DNA from: an uncultured Lachnospiraceae bacterium
Lineage (GTDB): Bacteria > Bacillota > Clostridia > Lachnospirales > Lachnospiraceae
Direction of reading: 5' to 3'
DNA: 51,257 bases
Assembly (NCBI GenBank): GCA_930989745.1
Contig: CAKNMY010000007.1
Location: 1 to 51,257 of the forward strand
This document shows positions 26,044-38,048 of the stretch, in pieces. The notes beneath the pieces were generated by a model. That model was not told the DNA's origin. It was given only the letters and a program-made list of their open reading frames with translations, and searched no databases. Position 1 is the first letter of the stretch; the number at the start of each line of letters is the position of its first letter. A program made the position numbers and the translations under genes.

Positions 26044-26446
26044 TGCCCTCACCCTTCTGTCCGGCATGCATCGCCTCATGCTCCCTTTTAATCTCTCTGT
26101 ACAGCTCCAGGAACGTCCAGTTTACATTCTGCTCTGTGAGTACTGCCTTGTAATCCATCCGTCCAAGCCCGGCTCTCCGCATCCGCGAAAACAGCTCGCT
26201 CATCCGCTGTCCCGTAAAATTCTTCATAACCATGATCTCCCGGTCCATCTCCTCCGCGCCGTCAGCCGCGGCGCCGGGCTGCTCCGTGAATCCCTCAACT
26301 CCCGCCAGGAAGCCGACTTTCTGCTGTACCTGCTCCTGCGTTATCATCTTTATGCGCACGCCCATCTGAACCAAAATGCCTTTCAGCTTCGCTGATTCTT
26401 TTTTGTTTTCCGGTGTGTAATAAAGTACCATCTCTCCTGCTACCAT
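26027..26446 (-). CDS. DUF3783 domain-containing protein
   Basis: 139 aa, soluble. The N-terminal LYYTPENKKESAKLKGIL and the C-terminal NVNWTFLELYREIKREHE match my memory of DUF3783 proteins of Clostridia. Function unknown. AGGAG before the first ATG. Co-transcribed with the metallopeptidase upstream and the MATE gene downstream. Confidence 0.8.
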   Translation of the reverse strand: MVAGEMVLYYTPENKKESAKLKGILVQMGVRIKMITQEQVQQKVGFLAGVEGFTEQPGAAADGAEEMDREIMVMKNFTGQRMSELFSRMRRAGLGRMDYKAVLTEQNVNWTFLELYREIKREHEAMHAGQKGEGNGQES

Positions 26447-26499
26447 ATCTGTTCTCCTAACTTTCTCTTTATCCTTTGCCGCAAATTCTTATTGCCGCA

Positions 26500-27183
26500 T
26501 CATCCCCGCATCCGCCTGCGGATTTCCCTGTAATTCGGGCAGTAACTCTCCACAAGCGCCCAGAATCTCTCATTGTGTCCTGCCTCGCGAAGATGCATCA
26601 GCTCATGCACAATCACGTATTCCAGACATTCGGCCGGAAGAGCCGCAAGCTGTGATGCCAGGCGTATTCGCCTGGTTCTGACCGTACAGCTTCCCCAGCG
26701 TGTCTTCATATTCCTGATCTTCCACTCCGCGGCCGCAAGCCCTGTAATGCGTTCCCATTTCTGCGTGTACCGGGGCAGTACGCGCCTCAGCTCCTCTGTG
26801 TACCAGGCGTCCTCCAGTTCCTTCCGGCGCTCCTGTCCGTAAACGTAAAAAATCACCGTACTGCCGTCCGTCTCAATCCGCTCCTTTTCCCCGCATCCGG
26901 GCGCCTGATACCGGATGGGATACTCCTTTCCCCAAAGCAAGACGGTTTCTCTGCCTGCCGTCTCCCGGACTCTCTGCGTCTGTCCGCGGTGCCTCAGAAC
27001 CCACTCCATCCGGCTTTCCACAAACCGCCTGATCTCCGAATCCGGAAGCTGCATTGGAGCGGAGATCAGAAGCGTCCCGTCGTCGGGGCGGATCCTGAGA
27101 TACATATTTCGGATCGGCTTTCTCGTGACCTGCGCCTGCATGCCGCAGATCTGTACGTTCTTTACCGTTAGCCTGCGTCCGCC
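26500..27183 (-). CDS. YgjP-like zinc metallopeptidase (DUF45, M48-like)
   Basis: 227 aa. Zinc site HELMHLREAGHN: HExxH-like with Glu, plus third ligand His of GHN a few residues on. Upstream MKTRWGSCTVRTRRI is the usual DUF45/WLM signature. Predicted cytoplasmic peptidase, substrate unknown. Start at 27183 is immediately after the asparaginase stop (ends overlap to within 5 bases) with GGAG in the asparaginase tail. Confidence 0.85.
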   Translation of the reverse strand, partial: GGRRLTVKNVQICGMQAQVTRKPIRNMYLRIRPDDGTLLISAPMQLPDSEIRRFVESRMEWVLRHRGQTQRVRETAGRETVLLWGKEYPIRYQAPGCGEKERIETDGSTVIFYVYGQERRKELEDAWYTEELRRVLPRYTQKWERITGLAAAEWKIRNMKTRWGSCTVRTRRIRLASQLAALPAECLEYVIVHELMHLREAGHNERFWALVESYCPNYREIRRRMRG

Positions 27184-27187
27184 CATC

Positions 27188-28195
27188 TCACTGCTCCGCC
27201 CTGTAAATATCATAATTAATTCTGCTGTAAAACAGCCGTTCAATCTCTCCGTAATTCCGGATCTTCTGCCCCAGAATCCACATCAGCTTCGCAAGGGACG
27301 CCTCCAGCGTCATATCATATGTCTCGAGGAATGCCATAGTCTCCTTTGCCTGCTGTCCCACCACATACGTATCCATCTGGCTGCCCTCATACGTCACCTG
27401 TGTCGCCATGACAAGGATCTTCGCGTAAGACGGGTATTTCTCCAGCTCCCTTGCGAACACTTCCAGCAGCCGGTCCGGCAGGCCGCCTACACCGAAGCTC
27501 TCGACAATCACACAGTCATACTTCTCCAGGATATAGGGAATCAGCTCCTCGTTCATCCCCGGCGTCAGCTTCAGAAGAAATACCCTCGTATTCAGCTTCT
27601 CATAAAAGCGCACATCGCCTGCATGTTCCTTCTCCTCAAAATAGTAGATCACCGCGTCATTCTGCACTTTCCCGAGCACCGGAAAATTAATGCTGGAAAA
27701 GGCGTTATAGCTGAATGTCGATGTCTTCTTGGCTCTGGTTCCCGCTATGATGTTTCCGTCAAATACCACCATTACCCCGCGGCTTTTTTCATCCAGCGCG
27801 CACAGAATACTGTCGTGAAGATTCTTTCTGGCGTCTGTGATCTCAGATAAGATCGACTTCTGCGCTCCGGTCAGCACGATGGGCTTTTGTGACTCCTGAA
27901 TCATATAGGAGAGCGCAGCCGCAGTGTATGCCAGCGTATCCGTGCCGTGGCAGATCAGAAACGCGTCGTATTCCTCATACGCTTCCCGGATCGTTCTTAC
28001 CAGAAGCTGCCAGTATTCCGGACGCATGTTGGTACTGTCAATACTGCATACCTCCCTGGGATGCAGCTCGCACTTTCCCTCAAATTCCTTCACATACTGC
28101 AGAAAATCTTCCGACGACAGCACCGGAGCCAGACCGCCTCCGCTCTCCCCGGACGCGATCGTTCCGCCTGTGGTTAAAAGCAAAATTTTCTTCAT
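27188..28195 (-). CDS. type I L-asparaginase
   Basis: 335 aa. Nucleophile loop LLTTGGTIAS (Thr 12) and second catalytic motif HGTDTLAYTA; no signal peptide, so a cytoplasmic AnsA-type enzyme converting asparagine to aspartate and ammonia. First gene of a seven-gene run of overlapping or closely spaced minus-strand genes to 22072. Confidence 0.93.
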   Translation of the reverse strand: MKKILLLTTGGTIASGESGGGLAPVLSSEDFLQYVKEFEGKCELHPREVCSIDSTNMRPEYWQLLVRTIREAYEEYDAFLICHGTDTLAYTAAALSYMIQESQKPIVLTGAQKSILSEITDARKNLHDSILCALDEKSRGVMVVFDGNIIAGTRAKKTSTFSYNAFSSINFPVLGKVQNDAVIYYFEEKEHAGDVRFYEKLNTRVFLLKLTPGMNEELIPYILEKYDCVIVESFGVGGLPDRLLEVFARELEKYPSYAKILVMATQVTYEGSQMDTYVVGQQAKETMAFLETYDMTLEASLAKLMWILGQKIRNYGEIERLFYSRINYDIYRAEQ

Positions 28196-28248
28196 ACTCT
28201 TGTTCCCTCACTTTTCCTAATATTCCCCGGTGAACTTTCCTGTATTGA

Positions 28249-28281
28249 AAAAATACGGAGCTGTCCGTGACACCCCCGTAC
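28249..28281 (-). terminator. terminator after degV-like gene
   Basis: 12-bp stem with one mismatch (28255-28266 with 28270-28281, arm TACGGGGGTGTC), loop ACG, followed by TTTTTT on the minus strand. Confidence 0.75.
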
Positions 28282-28331
28282 TTTCTGTGAACCTTTACGC
28301 TTCCGCCCCTGTCTTTTCCATCCGCGGCCTC

Positions 28332-29225
28332 TTAGATGCACCGCTTTAAGATCCCGACTCCAATGGGTCCCGGACCTGTATGGACGCCGATGGTGGCTCC
28401 GATCTGGAAACAGTCCATCTTCTCTTTTGTGATGCCGAACTCCGCAAACTCACGCAGCACCATGCCGCAGAACTCCTCAAATTCCTCAAGATCGAGTCCG
28501 CAGCCTGCGGCAAAGCGGTATTCCTTCAGGTCTATCCCGTGCTTTCTGATATAATCCTTTGCGTTCTCAATTGCCTTTACCAGTGACTTTTTCCGGCCTC
28601 TGCTGATGCCGTCCGCTACCAGTTCTCCGTGCTCATAGCCGATCAGCGGCTTAACCTTCAGCATGCTCCCGGCGATTGCCGCTGCCTTGCCGATCCTGCC
28701 GCCGTTTCTCAGGTATTCCAGGTCGTTTGCCGTGAAAAATATCCTCCCGCTGTCCCGTATCGAGAGCAGCGCTTCCTCGGCCTCTTTCAGAGTTCTTCCG
28801 GCATCGCGAAGCTCCACTGCCTCCTTTACCAGCAGTCCCTGCAGCCCTGTCGCCTCCCTGGAATCCATGACCGTGATCTCCGCTTCCGGATACATCTCGC
28901 AGATTTCCTGAGCAGCTGTCCGCGCGGACTGCATGGAACCGCTGAAGCTGGCATTCAGGCAGATACAAAGTACCGGGATCTTCTCCTTCGCATATGGAAG
29001 AAATCTCTCTGCATAATCACTGATGGACGGCATGGAAGTCTTGGGAAAGATTCCTTTTTTCTCCGCCATCTGCTGATAAAACTCCCTTACAGGAATATCT
29101 GTCCGTTCTCTCAGATAATTCTCTCCGTCAAAAGAAATATAGAACGGGACAATGGAAATCCCGGACTGTACAATATAGCTGTCCGGCAGATCACAGGAAC
29201 TGTCGCTGACTATATGAAACTTCAT
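28332..29225 (-). CDS. DegV family fatty-acid-binding protein
   Basis: 297 aa. Starts with IVSDSSCDLPDSY and contains KTSMPSISDY and DSREATGLQGLLV, all standard DegV blocks, and ends VGIL. Family role: binds fatty acids, partner of fatty acid kinase (FakB-like), feeding exogenous fatty acids into phospholipids. It has its own strong promoter (29329-29357) and a terminator. Confidence 0.93.
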   Translation of the reverse strand: MKFHIVSDSSCDLPDSYIVQSGISIVPFYISFDGENYLRERTDIPVREFYQQMAEKKGIFPKTSMPSISDYAERFLPYAKEKIPVLCICLNASFSGSMQSARTAAQEICEMYPEAEITVMDSREATGLQGLLVKEAVELRDAGRTLKEAEEALLSIRDSGRIFFTANDLEYLRNGGRIGKAAAIAGSMLKVKPLIGYEHGELVADGISRGRKKSLVKAIENAKDYIRKHGIDLKEYRFAAGCGLDLEEFEEFCGMVLREFAEFGITKEKMDCFQIGATIGVHTGPGPIGVGILKRCI

Positions 29226-29328
29226 ACCCTTTTCCTATCCTCTCTGAGCGTGTCCCTGCCGGGATCACGCGCCCATATTCGTATTGCGTTTCCCAGCTCT
29301 TCGATCCCGCCGGGATGCGATTAGGACA

Positions 29329-29357
29329 AGTGTAACATTTTCACATGTGCTTGTAAA
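29329..29357 (-). promoter_or_regulatory. promoter of the degV-like gene
   Basis: -35 TTTACA (29352-29357), 17-base spacer, -10 TACACT (29329-29334) on the minus strand. The leader of about 95 bases holds a small hairpin-forming ATCCCGGCGGGAT and a second ATCCCGGC copy. Confidence 0.65.
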
Positions 29358-29374
29358 GGTTCTTACGGCGGTGA

Positions 29375-30439
29375 TTATACTTTTTTCCGCTCCTCCTCCT
29401 CGCATCGCTCCACCTCTTCCAGCAGAAGCTCCAGCTTTCTCTTCAGATTTCTGTCCGGCTTCTGACCGAGCGCCTGACGGCAGATGGTCTTTGCTTTTCT
29501 GTAGTCAGTCTTTACCGCCTTTCCCCCGGCATAACACAGCGCCAGATGGTACAGGCCGCCCTCATCCTTCTCATTCGCGGCCATACGATAGAGCTCATAC
29601 GCCTGTTCCCGATCCCGCTCCACGCCTCTGCCTGTCTCATAACAAACGCCAAGCCGGTCAATCGCCTTGGGGAATCTCTGCTCGGCTGCCTTTTTGTACC
29701 AGTATATCATTCTTCTCTCATCTCGGGGGACTCCGATGCCCCTGTCATAGCAGTATCCAATACGGTACTGCCCCTGCGGATCGCCTCCGTATGCGGCGAT
29801 CTGATAGTACCCGGCTGCTTCTGAAGGATTCTTCTCCACTCCGTCGCCCTCCTCATAGCACTTTCCGGTGTAAAGGCACGCCAGCGGATTCCCCTGTCCG
29901 GCGGCCCGCTGCATCCACTCGAATGCTTTCTTCTTGTCCGCGTCAATGCCCTTTCCTTCATGATAGCAGAATGCCAGAAGCACCTGCGCGCGCAGATATC
30001 CGTTATCTGCTGCCTGCCGGAACTGCTCCACTGCCTTCTTCCCGTCTTCCCGCACACCGATGCCGTTCTGCAGGCAATAGCCGTAATTGCAGACTGCCGG
30101 GGTATATCCCTGCTCCGCCGCCTGCCGATAGAGCCAGGCAGCTGTCTTCTCATCCTTGTCCGTCCCAACGCCATTTTCCAGGCACCATCCAAGATTATTG
30201 ATGCCCCAGAGGTCGCCCATATATGCTGCCCTTCGAAAGCATTCGTATATTCTGTTCCTGTCCGCATCATCTCTGCCTGCCCAGTAGTAGCCCAGCTGGC
30301 TCCACTGTACCGCGCTCATCTCTTTCTCCGCAATGGGCTCCATCCGCCCCCCGCACTCCGGACATCGTTGCATCTGCGCTTCTGTCTCCGCCACATAGCC
30401 GCATTTGCCGTCTCTGCATGCATATATCATTCTATTCAC
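29375..30439 (-). CDS. Sel1-repeat protein with N-terminal zinc ribbon
   Basis: 354 aa. A zinc ribbon (Cys 8, 13, 26, 29; CPECGG) is followed by about seven Sel1-like repeats with the GxC/GxGV pattern (for example WCLENGVGTDKDEKTA, YCYDRGIGVPRDERR). Sel1 repeats form an alpha-solenoid for protein binding. No signal peptide; a cytoplasmic scaffold is likely. RBS GGGAGGGTG before the ATG. Confidence 0.88.
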   Translation of the reverse strand: MNRMIYACRDGKCGYVAETEAQMQRCPECGGRMEPIAEKEMSAVQWSQLGYYWAGRDDADRNRIYECFRRAAYMGDLWGINNLGWCLENGVGTDKDEKTAAWLYRQAAEQGYTPAVCNYGYCLQNGIGVREDGKKAVEQFRQAADNGYLRAQVLLAFCYHEGKGIDADKKKAFEWMQRAAGQGNPLACLYTGKCYEEGDGVEKNPSEAAGYYQIAAYGGDPQGQYRIGYCYDRGIGVPRDERRMIYWYKKAAEQRFPKAIDRLGVCYETGRGVERDREQAYELYRMAANEKDEGGLYHLALCYAGGKAVKTDYRKAKTICRQALGQKPDRNLKRKLELLLEEVERCEEEERKKV

Positions 30440-30509
30440 CCTCCCTGCCGGAAGTCTTTTTTATACCTGAATCTGCAGCGCGGAAAATAAAAGATTCCCT
30501 GTCATAATA

Positions 30510-30541
30510 AAATCTCCGGGCATTGCATACACCGGAGATTT
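30510..30541. terminator. bidirectional terminator
   Basis: Perfect 10-bp stem AAATCTCCGG/CCGGAGATTT (30510-30519 with 30532-30541), loop of 12, flanked by A and T runs. It ends the CmpB-like gene on the minus strand. Confidence 0.75.
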
Positions 30542-30639
30542 ATTCTCTCTGTAACTTCTATATATTTGGCATTCCCCCGCCTGCACACGTCTTTTTCTGT
30601 CTCAAGTATATCATATCCTGCAGCGTTATGCCATGATTT

Positions 30640-31584
30640 TTACAATTTCTTTCTCTTCTGGATAATCTCTTTAAAATCTTTCAGCGTTTCAGAGTACTTC
30701 TTGGAACTGGTGTCCGGATTTCTCTTCAGAAGGCGCAATGCCCTCTGAGCGCTCCTGCCGGGCCGGCTTCCCAGCTCGCGGAGATCACGTTCCACCTGCT
30801 CCTTAAATTTGGTGAATTCCTCAGCCTTCTCCTGTCCGCCTGCCAGCACTTCGTTAATCTTATCCGCCAGAATCTGAAGCTGCTGCCTCTTTCTGCTGCG
30901 GTATTCCTCCGCCATATTGGAAACAGACTGCCATGGAAGCTCCTTCAGCCCCTGCCATTTCTTCATATATTCCTGATACTCGCTTCCCGTAAATGCCGAG
31001 ATTGCTTCCAGACGGCTCTGGATGCGCTGAATACGCTCGTTGCTCTCGCTCAGCCTGGTGATGATTTCCTTCAAATCCATCGCCTCGTTGAAAGACTGAG
31101 TAAAGTCCACCGCTGCGGCAACAGTGATGGCATACGCGGCTATCTCCGCCGCTGTATCCGGTATCTTCAGCACCAGATATTCCACCGGAAGATGCAGCCC
31201 GCGGACCAGGGCAATGGAAAATACGCCCCACCCCAGGGAAACCTGCAGACAGATGTGTCCATTGAGATTAAATTTATAATTGCTGTAGTCCCAGTACTTC
31301 ATTTTGAACAGCTTTTCCATGCACGCTCCCGTGCAGTACTCCAGAATCGTCGCGCCGATCATTCCAAAAACAAAGATCAGCACAAGGTTATCCCGCACCG
31401 GCATCGTCGCCAGCAGGATGATCACAGCACCCGATCCGTAAATCGGCAGAAGCGGGCCGTGCATGAACCCGCGGTTTACCCACCGGCGCTTACGCGCCGA
31501 AACGTAACAGGATTCCCAAACCCATCCGATAAAACAGTACACAAAGAAAAACAGCAGCCACTGTGCCACAGTATAATGATACAT
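30640..31584 (-). CDS. putative ABC transporter permease, CmpB type
   Basis: 314 aa. The first about 190 residues carry five or so TM helices with the conserved GWVWES, NRGFMHGP and YGSGA blocks of the PF06541-type membrane family. The last about 120 residues form a long charged coiled coil. No ATPase is adjacent, and the transporter label for the family is tentative. Monocistronic. Confidence 0.82.
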   Translation of the reverse strand: MYHYTVAQWLLFFFVYCFIGWVWESCYVSARKRRWVNRGFMHGPLLPIYGSGAVIILLATMPVRDNLVLIFVFGMIGATILEYCTGACMEKLFKMKYWDYSNYKFNLNGHICLQVSLGWGVFSIALVRGLHLPVEYLVLKIPDTAAEIAAYAITVAAAVDFTQSFNEAMDLKEIITRLSESNERIQRIQSRLEAISAFTGSEYQEYMKKWQGLKELPWQSVSNMAEEYRSRKRQQLQILADKINEVLAGGQEKAEEFTKFKEQVERDLRELGSRPGRSAQRALRLLKRNPDTSSKKYSETLKDFKEIIQKRKKL

Positions 31585-31685
31585 CGCCTCACTTCTCCCT
31601 TTCAGCCCAAATATAATACCACTACTTTAATACGTTCGGAAGGCCGCGTCAACTCATAATTTCTTTCCCCGCCTTTAGCTGATAG

Positions 31686-31718
31686 AAAAAGAGCTGCCCC
31701 CAAGACGAACGGCAGCTC
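31686..31718 (-). terminator. terminator after the ATP synthase operon
   Basis: 8-bp stem GAGCTGCC/GGCAGCTC (31711-31718 with 31691-31698) followed on the minus strand by TTTTTCTATC. Confidence 0.85.
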
Positions 31719-31734
31719 CCTGTTCCTAACTATA

Positions 31735-32160
31735 TTACAAATTAAATTTATGCTTTTGATCCGATACCCTAAGCCGTGCCATTGCTCTCGCCAGCGTTGC
31801 CTGGGTGCGGTAGTACTGCATCTGGCTCTGCTTCTGGCGAAGCTGTTCTTCCGCCATTTCTTTCGCTTCCTGGGCGCGCTTCCTGTCAATATCCTCAGGC
31901 CGCTCTGCCGTCAGAACCAGGACTGTCACACGGTTGTTAATGACCTGAGCAAATCCTGCGCTCACGGCAGCGATATGCCACTGACCATCCTCGGTCTGAA
32001 ACCGCATCTCACCGGGCACGAACGCCAGCATCATATCCTCGTGGTGCGCCATAACAGCTTTCTCGCCGTCCGCCTGGGGAAATACAATGATCTTTCCCCT
32101 GCCCTCATAGAAGACTTTGTCGCTTGCCACGATCCTTAATCCAAAACTATTTGATGCCAT
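31735..32160 (-). CDS. atpC: F1Fo ATP synthase epsilon subunit
   Basis: 141 aa. N-terminal beta-barrel (LRIVASDKVFYEGRGK, GEKAVMAHHEDM) and the C-terminal two-helix inhibitory domain (AQEAKEMAEEQLRQKQ). Role: couples gamma rotation to the Fo ring and restrains ATP hydrolysis. Last gene of the atp operon; AGGAG before the ATG. Confidence 0.96.
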   Translation of the reverse strand: MASNSFGLRIVASDKVFYEGRGKIIVFPQADGEKAVMAHHEDMMLAFVPGEMRFQTEDGQWHIAAVSAGFAQVINNRVTVLVLTAERPEDIDRKRAQEAKEMAEEQLRQKQSQMQYYRTQATLARAMARLRVSDQKHKFNL

Positions 32161-32180
32161 GTCTGTCCACTCCTAACAGC

Positions 32181-34543
<2,363 letters not shown>

Positions 34544-34556
34544 ATCAACACCCGTT

Positions 34557-36071
34557 TCAATTATTTTCCTTGTATTCCTTTGCCGCCTTTACAATCTCCT
34601 CGATCAGCTCATCTGTGAGCGCCTTTTTCTCCGCAATCTCGTTTATCAGATCTGCGCGGTTCCCGCTCATCCACTCGAGCATTCCCATCTGGAAGCTCTT
34701 GATCTTACTGATCTCCACATCAAGAAATACCTTGTGGGTCGCTGCCACCAGCGTGATTACCTGCTCCGGCATGGAAAGCGGATGGCACAGAGGCTGCTTT
34801 AACAGCTCCATCAGGCCTTTTCCGTACTGCAGCTGCTCCTTGGTCGCGTCGTCCAGATCGGAGCTGAACTGCGTAAATACTTCCATCTCACGGAACTGCG
34901 CCAGGTCGATACGGATGCTTCCGCTCGCCTTCTTCATCGCCTTGGTCTGCGCCGCGCCCCCGACACGCGATACGGAAAGTCCCACGTTCACGGCAGGACG
35001 CATTCCGGAGAAGAACAGGTCGCTCTCCAGGAAAATCTGTCCGTCCGTGATGGAAATCACGTTTGTCGGAATATAAGCGGACACATCGCCCGCCTGTGTC
35101 TCAATGATCGGAAGCGCAGTTATGGAACCGCCTCCCTCCTCCTCGCTCAGACGGCTGGAACGCTCCAGCAGTCTGGAATGCAGATAGAAGACATCGCCGG
35201 GGTACGCCTCACGTCCCGGAGAACGCTCCAGCAGCAGGGACAGCGCACGGTATGCCACCGCGTGCTTGGACAGATCGTCGTATACGATCAGTACGTCTTT
35301 TCCCTTATACATAAAATATTCAGCCATCGCAGTTCCCGCATAGGGAACAATATACTGCAGCGCCGCGCAGTCGCTCGCTGTCGCAGATACCACGATGGAG
35401 TAATCCATAGCGTCATATTTTCTCAGTGTGGACACAAGCTTCGCTACTGTAGACGCTTTCTGTCCCACTGCGACATAAATACAGATAACATCCTTGCCTT
35501 TCTGATTCAATATCGCGTCCACGGCAATGGATGTCTTACCTGTCTGACGGTCACCGATGATCAGCTCACGCTGTCCGCGTCCGATCGGAAACATAGAGTC
35601 AATCGCGAGAATTCCTGTCTCCAGCGGTTCGCTTACGGATTTGCGGTCCACAATTCCCGGCGCCTCCTGCTCAACCGGACGGAAATCTGACGCCTCTATC
35701 TCTCCCTTGCCGTCAATTGGATTCCCCAGTGCGTCCACGATTCGGCCAATAAACGCCTCGCCTACAGGGATACCTGCTTTCTTGCCCGTACGAACCACCT
35801 TGGTTCCCTCACGGATCTCTGTATCTTTTCCAAACAGGATGCAGCCGATCTCATTTCGCCTGATATCCTGCACCATTCCCTTCAAGCCGGTCTCGAATGT
35901 TACGATCTCCCCGTACATCGCGTGATCAATGCCGTACACTGTGGCAATTCCATCGCCTACCCAGATTACCTGTCCGACCTCGCGTTCTCTGCAGAGCTCA
36001 TCGTAATTTTCAATCTCTTCTTTCAGAATGGAAATAATTTCTTCTGAACTGATTGCGCTCAATTCATTCAC
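34557..36071 (-). CDS. atpA: F1Fo ATP synthase alpha subunit
   Basis: 504 aa. P-loop [15 protein letters not shown], and [13 protein letters not shown] with the arginine finger region. Non-catalytic nucleotide-binding subunit of F1. The start overlaps the atpH stop by 4 bases. Confidence 0.98.
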   Translation of the reverse strand: MNELSAISSEEIISILKEEIENYDELCREREVGQVIWVGDGIATVYGIDHAMYGEIVTFETGLKGMVQDIRRNEIGCILFGKDTEIREGTKVVRTGKKAGIPVGEAFIGRIVDALGNPIDGKGEIEASDFRPVEQEAPGIVDRKSVSEPLETGILAIDSMFPIGRGQRELIIGDRQTGKTSIAVDAILNQKGKDVICIYVAVGQKASTVAKLVSTLRKYDAMDYSIVVSATASDCAALQYIVPYAGTAMAEYFMYKGKDVLIVYDDLSKHAVAYRALSLLLERSPGREAYPGDVFYLHSRLLERSSRLSEEEGGGSITALPIIETQAGDVSAYIPTNVISITDGQIFLESDLFFSGMRPAVNVGLSVSRVGGAAQTKAMKKASGSIRIDLAQFREMEVFTQFSSDLDDATKEQLQYGKGLMELLKQPLCHPLSMPEQVITLVAATHKVFLDVEISKIKSFQMGMLEWMSGNRADLINEIAEKKALTDELIEEIVKAAKEYKENN

Positions 36072-36571
36072 CTCCGGATCATCTGGCGGCGAAGCCCGTT
36101 TAAGCGTCCCCGCAGACTGTAGTCATATTCTGTACTGCCGATGCGCAGAATGAAGCCTCCCAGCAGGCTTTTATCCTGCACCTGCTCCATCTTCACATTC
36201 TCACAGCCGTATTTTTCTTTCAGGAAGCGCACAAAGCCTTCTTCCTGCTCTCTGGTGGGCGGCGTTACGCAGAACAGCACTGCCCGAAGCTGGTTTCTCT
36301 GCTCCCCTGCATATTCCTCATAGGCAAGGAAGATTTCAGGGAGCATCGCAATTCTCCCCATATCCGATGCTTTCTTCAAAAAGCTGTGCATCTTCTCCGG
36401 GAATATCCTCTCGATCAGCACATGCTTTTGATTCTTTGCCACCCTGGGATCTGCAAGTATTTCCAAAAGCTGCGGAACTTCCCCGCAGATCTGCGCAGAC
36501 TGCTTCACCTGTTCCTCCGGTATGGAAAGCCCATACAAAACTTTTGCGTAATTAAGCTCTGTTTGTGTCAT
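36068..36571 (-). CDS. atpH: F1Fo ATP synthase delta subunit
   Basis: 167 aa, OSCP/delta family: N-terminal helical domain ([16 protein letters not shown]) and C-terminal [27 protein letters not shown]. Links F1 to the peripheral stalk. ATG at 36571 with AGGTGG six bases upstream is preferred to the GTG three codons earlier. Its start overlaps the end of atpF by 20 bases. Confidence 0.93.
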   Translation of the reverse strand: MTQTELNYAKVLYGLSIPEEQVKQSAQICGEVPQLLEILADPRVAKNQKHVLIERIFPEKMHSFLKKASDMGRIAMLPEIFLAYEEYAGEQRNQLRAVLFCVTPPTREQEEGFVRFLKEKYGCENVKMEQVQDKSLLGGFILRIGSTEYDYSLRGRLNGLRRQMIRR

Positions 36572-37052
36572 AAGTTCCACCTGTCTCTTTCAGGAATCGA
36601 TCATAGAGACTGCTGTTCTCCTCCTCGTCCAGCTGCTCGCTGAGGACCTTCTCCACAGCGTTCAGGGCAAGGCCTGCAACCTGATTCTGAAGCTTCTTCA
36701 TCTCCTGCTCCCTCTCAAGCTCAATGGCAGCCTTCGCTTCCTTCATAATCTTTCCGGCCTCCTGGTTCGCCGCCTCAAGGATGTGTTCCTGCTCCGCTTT
36801 TGCTCTGTCTTTGGCCCTGGCAATGATCTGCTCAGCTTCCCCGTCTGCGCCGGCGAGCGCTGTCTCATACTGTGCCTTCAGCTCATTGGCTTTCTGCTCC
36901 GCGGCGCTTGCGTCTGCAAGCTGGCTCTGAATCATGGCTTCTCTCTTCTCGATGATGCCCATGACCGGCTTTACCAGAAAACGTCTTAATAAAAGAAAAA
37001 GTACGATCAGGTTTATGACTGTAAACAGAAGATTTAAGTCTATCCTTAACAT
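36552..37052 (-). CDS. atpF: F1Fo ATP synthase b subunit
   Basis: 166 aa. One N-terminal TM helix (about 7-24) then a long alanine- and glutamate-rich coiled coil. Forms the peripheral stalk. Between atpE and atpH. Confidence 0.95.
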   Translation of the reverse strand: MLRIDLNLLFTVINLIVLFLLLRRFLVKPVMGIIEKREAMIQSQLADASAAEQKANELKAQYETALAGADGEAEQIIARAKDRAKAEQEHILEAANQEAGKIMKEAKAAIELEREQEMKKLQNQVAGLALNAVEKVLSEQLDEEENSSLYDRFLKETGGTYDTNRA

Positions 37053-37076
37053 CTGATCTACACCTGCCTCCGAAAA

Positions 37077-37301
37077 TTATCCTAAGATAAAGATAATCAG
37101 GATACCGATTACGAAGCCGTATACGGCTGTTGCCTCTGCCAGCGCGGAACCGATGATCAGTGTGCTTCTGATTGCGCCGCTTGCTTCCGGCTGTCTTGCG
37201 ATTGCGTCTACTGCCTTACCTGTCGCGTTTCCGATTCCAAGTCCTGCTCCGATACCTGCCAGTGCTGCGATTGCTGCTCCAATTGCTACTAATGTTCCCA
37301 T
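37077..37301 (-). CDS. atpE: F1Fo ATP synthase c subunit
   Basis: 74 aa hairpin of two TM helices with the ion-binding Glu 56 ([10 protein letters not shown]) and the loop ARQPEA. At the sites that bind Na+ in the Ilyobacter c ring (Gln 32, Ser 66) this protein has Ile and Ala, so proton coupling is predicted. ATG at 37301 used; the upstream in-frame start adds eight non-conserved residues. Confidence 0.95.
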   Translation of the reverse strand: MGTLVAIGAAIAALAGIGAGLGIGNATGKAVDAIARQPEASGAIRSTLIIGSALAEATAVYGFVIGILIIFILG

Positions 37302-37343
37302 GATTTTATCTCCTTTTCTTTCCAATAATGTGATGTTGTCCGG

Positions 37344-38048
37344 CTACTCTGTCTCCATCTGCTCGGACATAAATAATGATGTTAAAAATACAAATACGTA
37401 TGCCTGAATTAAACCGTCAAACAAATCGAAATATACGCTGAACGGAATCGGCACGAAAACCGGCACAACTGCCTTTAACAGCTCCATGATTACGAATGCG
37501 CCCAGGATATTTCCAAAAAGACGCATGCAAAGAGATACCGGCTTGATGAAAAGCTCCATAATATTGATCGGAAGCAGAACCGGAACCGGCTCTATAAAGC
37601 TTCTGATAAAGCCTTTCAATCCTTTTTTGTGGAAGCCCGAGTATTCAATCAGCACGATACTCATGACTGCCAGCGCAATGGTAACGTTCAAGTCCTTAGT
37701 CGGAGGCTTGAACCCGAAAATCCCAATAATATTCGACACTCCTATGTAGAGCGCCACTGTCATCAGATAAGGGATATACCTTCTTCCGTCTTTTCCGAGA
37801 ATGTCGTCAAAGAAATGGAAGAGTCCTCCCACTGCTGACTCCAAAGCGAGCTGTCTCTTACCGGGGTTTTCTACTTTCAGATTCCTTGTCAGAAGAACAG
37901 ACGCCAGAACCAGAACCGCCATAATGATCCACGTCACCGCCACAGATTCCGCAATGCCGATCCCGCCGATTGTAAATACGGTTTCACATTCCAGTTCTTC
38001 TACCAGGTTTTCAATAATACTGTCCGTGTAACTCCCTTCCTTCCTCAT
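37344..38048 (-). CDS. atpB: F1Fo ATP synthase a subunit
   Basis: 234 aa, five to six TM helices. The key arginine region reads SLCMRLFGNILGAFV (MRLFGN motif). Role: half-channels for ions against the c ring. Start at 38048 (MRKEGSY) is taken because the upstream in-frame ATG at 38090 lies inside the predicted promoter. First gene of atpBEFHAGDC; no atpI is seen in front. Confidence 0.95.
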   Translation of the reverse strand: MRKEGSYTDSIIENLVEELECETVFTIGGIGIAESVAVTWIIMAVLVLASVLLTRNLKVENPGKRQLALESAVGGLFHFFDDILGKDGRRYIPYLMTVALYIGVSNIIGIFGFKPPTKDLNVTIALAVMSIVLIEYSGFHKKGLKGFIRSFIEPVPVLLPINIMELFIKPVSLCMRLFGNILGAFVIMELLKAVVPVFVPIPFSVYFDLFDGLIQAYVFVFLTSLFMSEQMETE

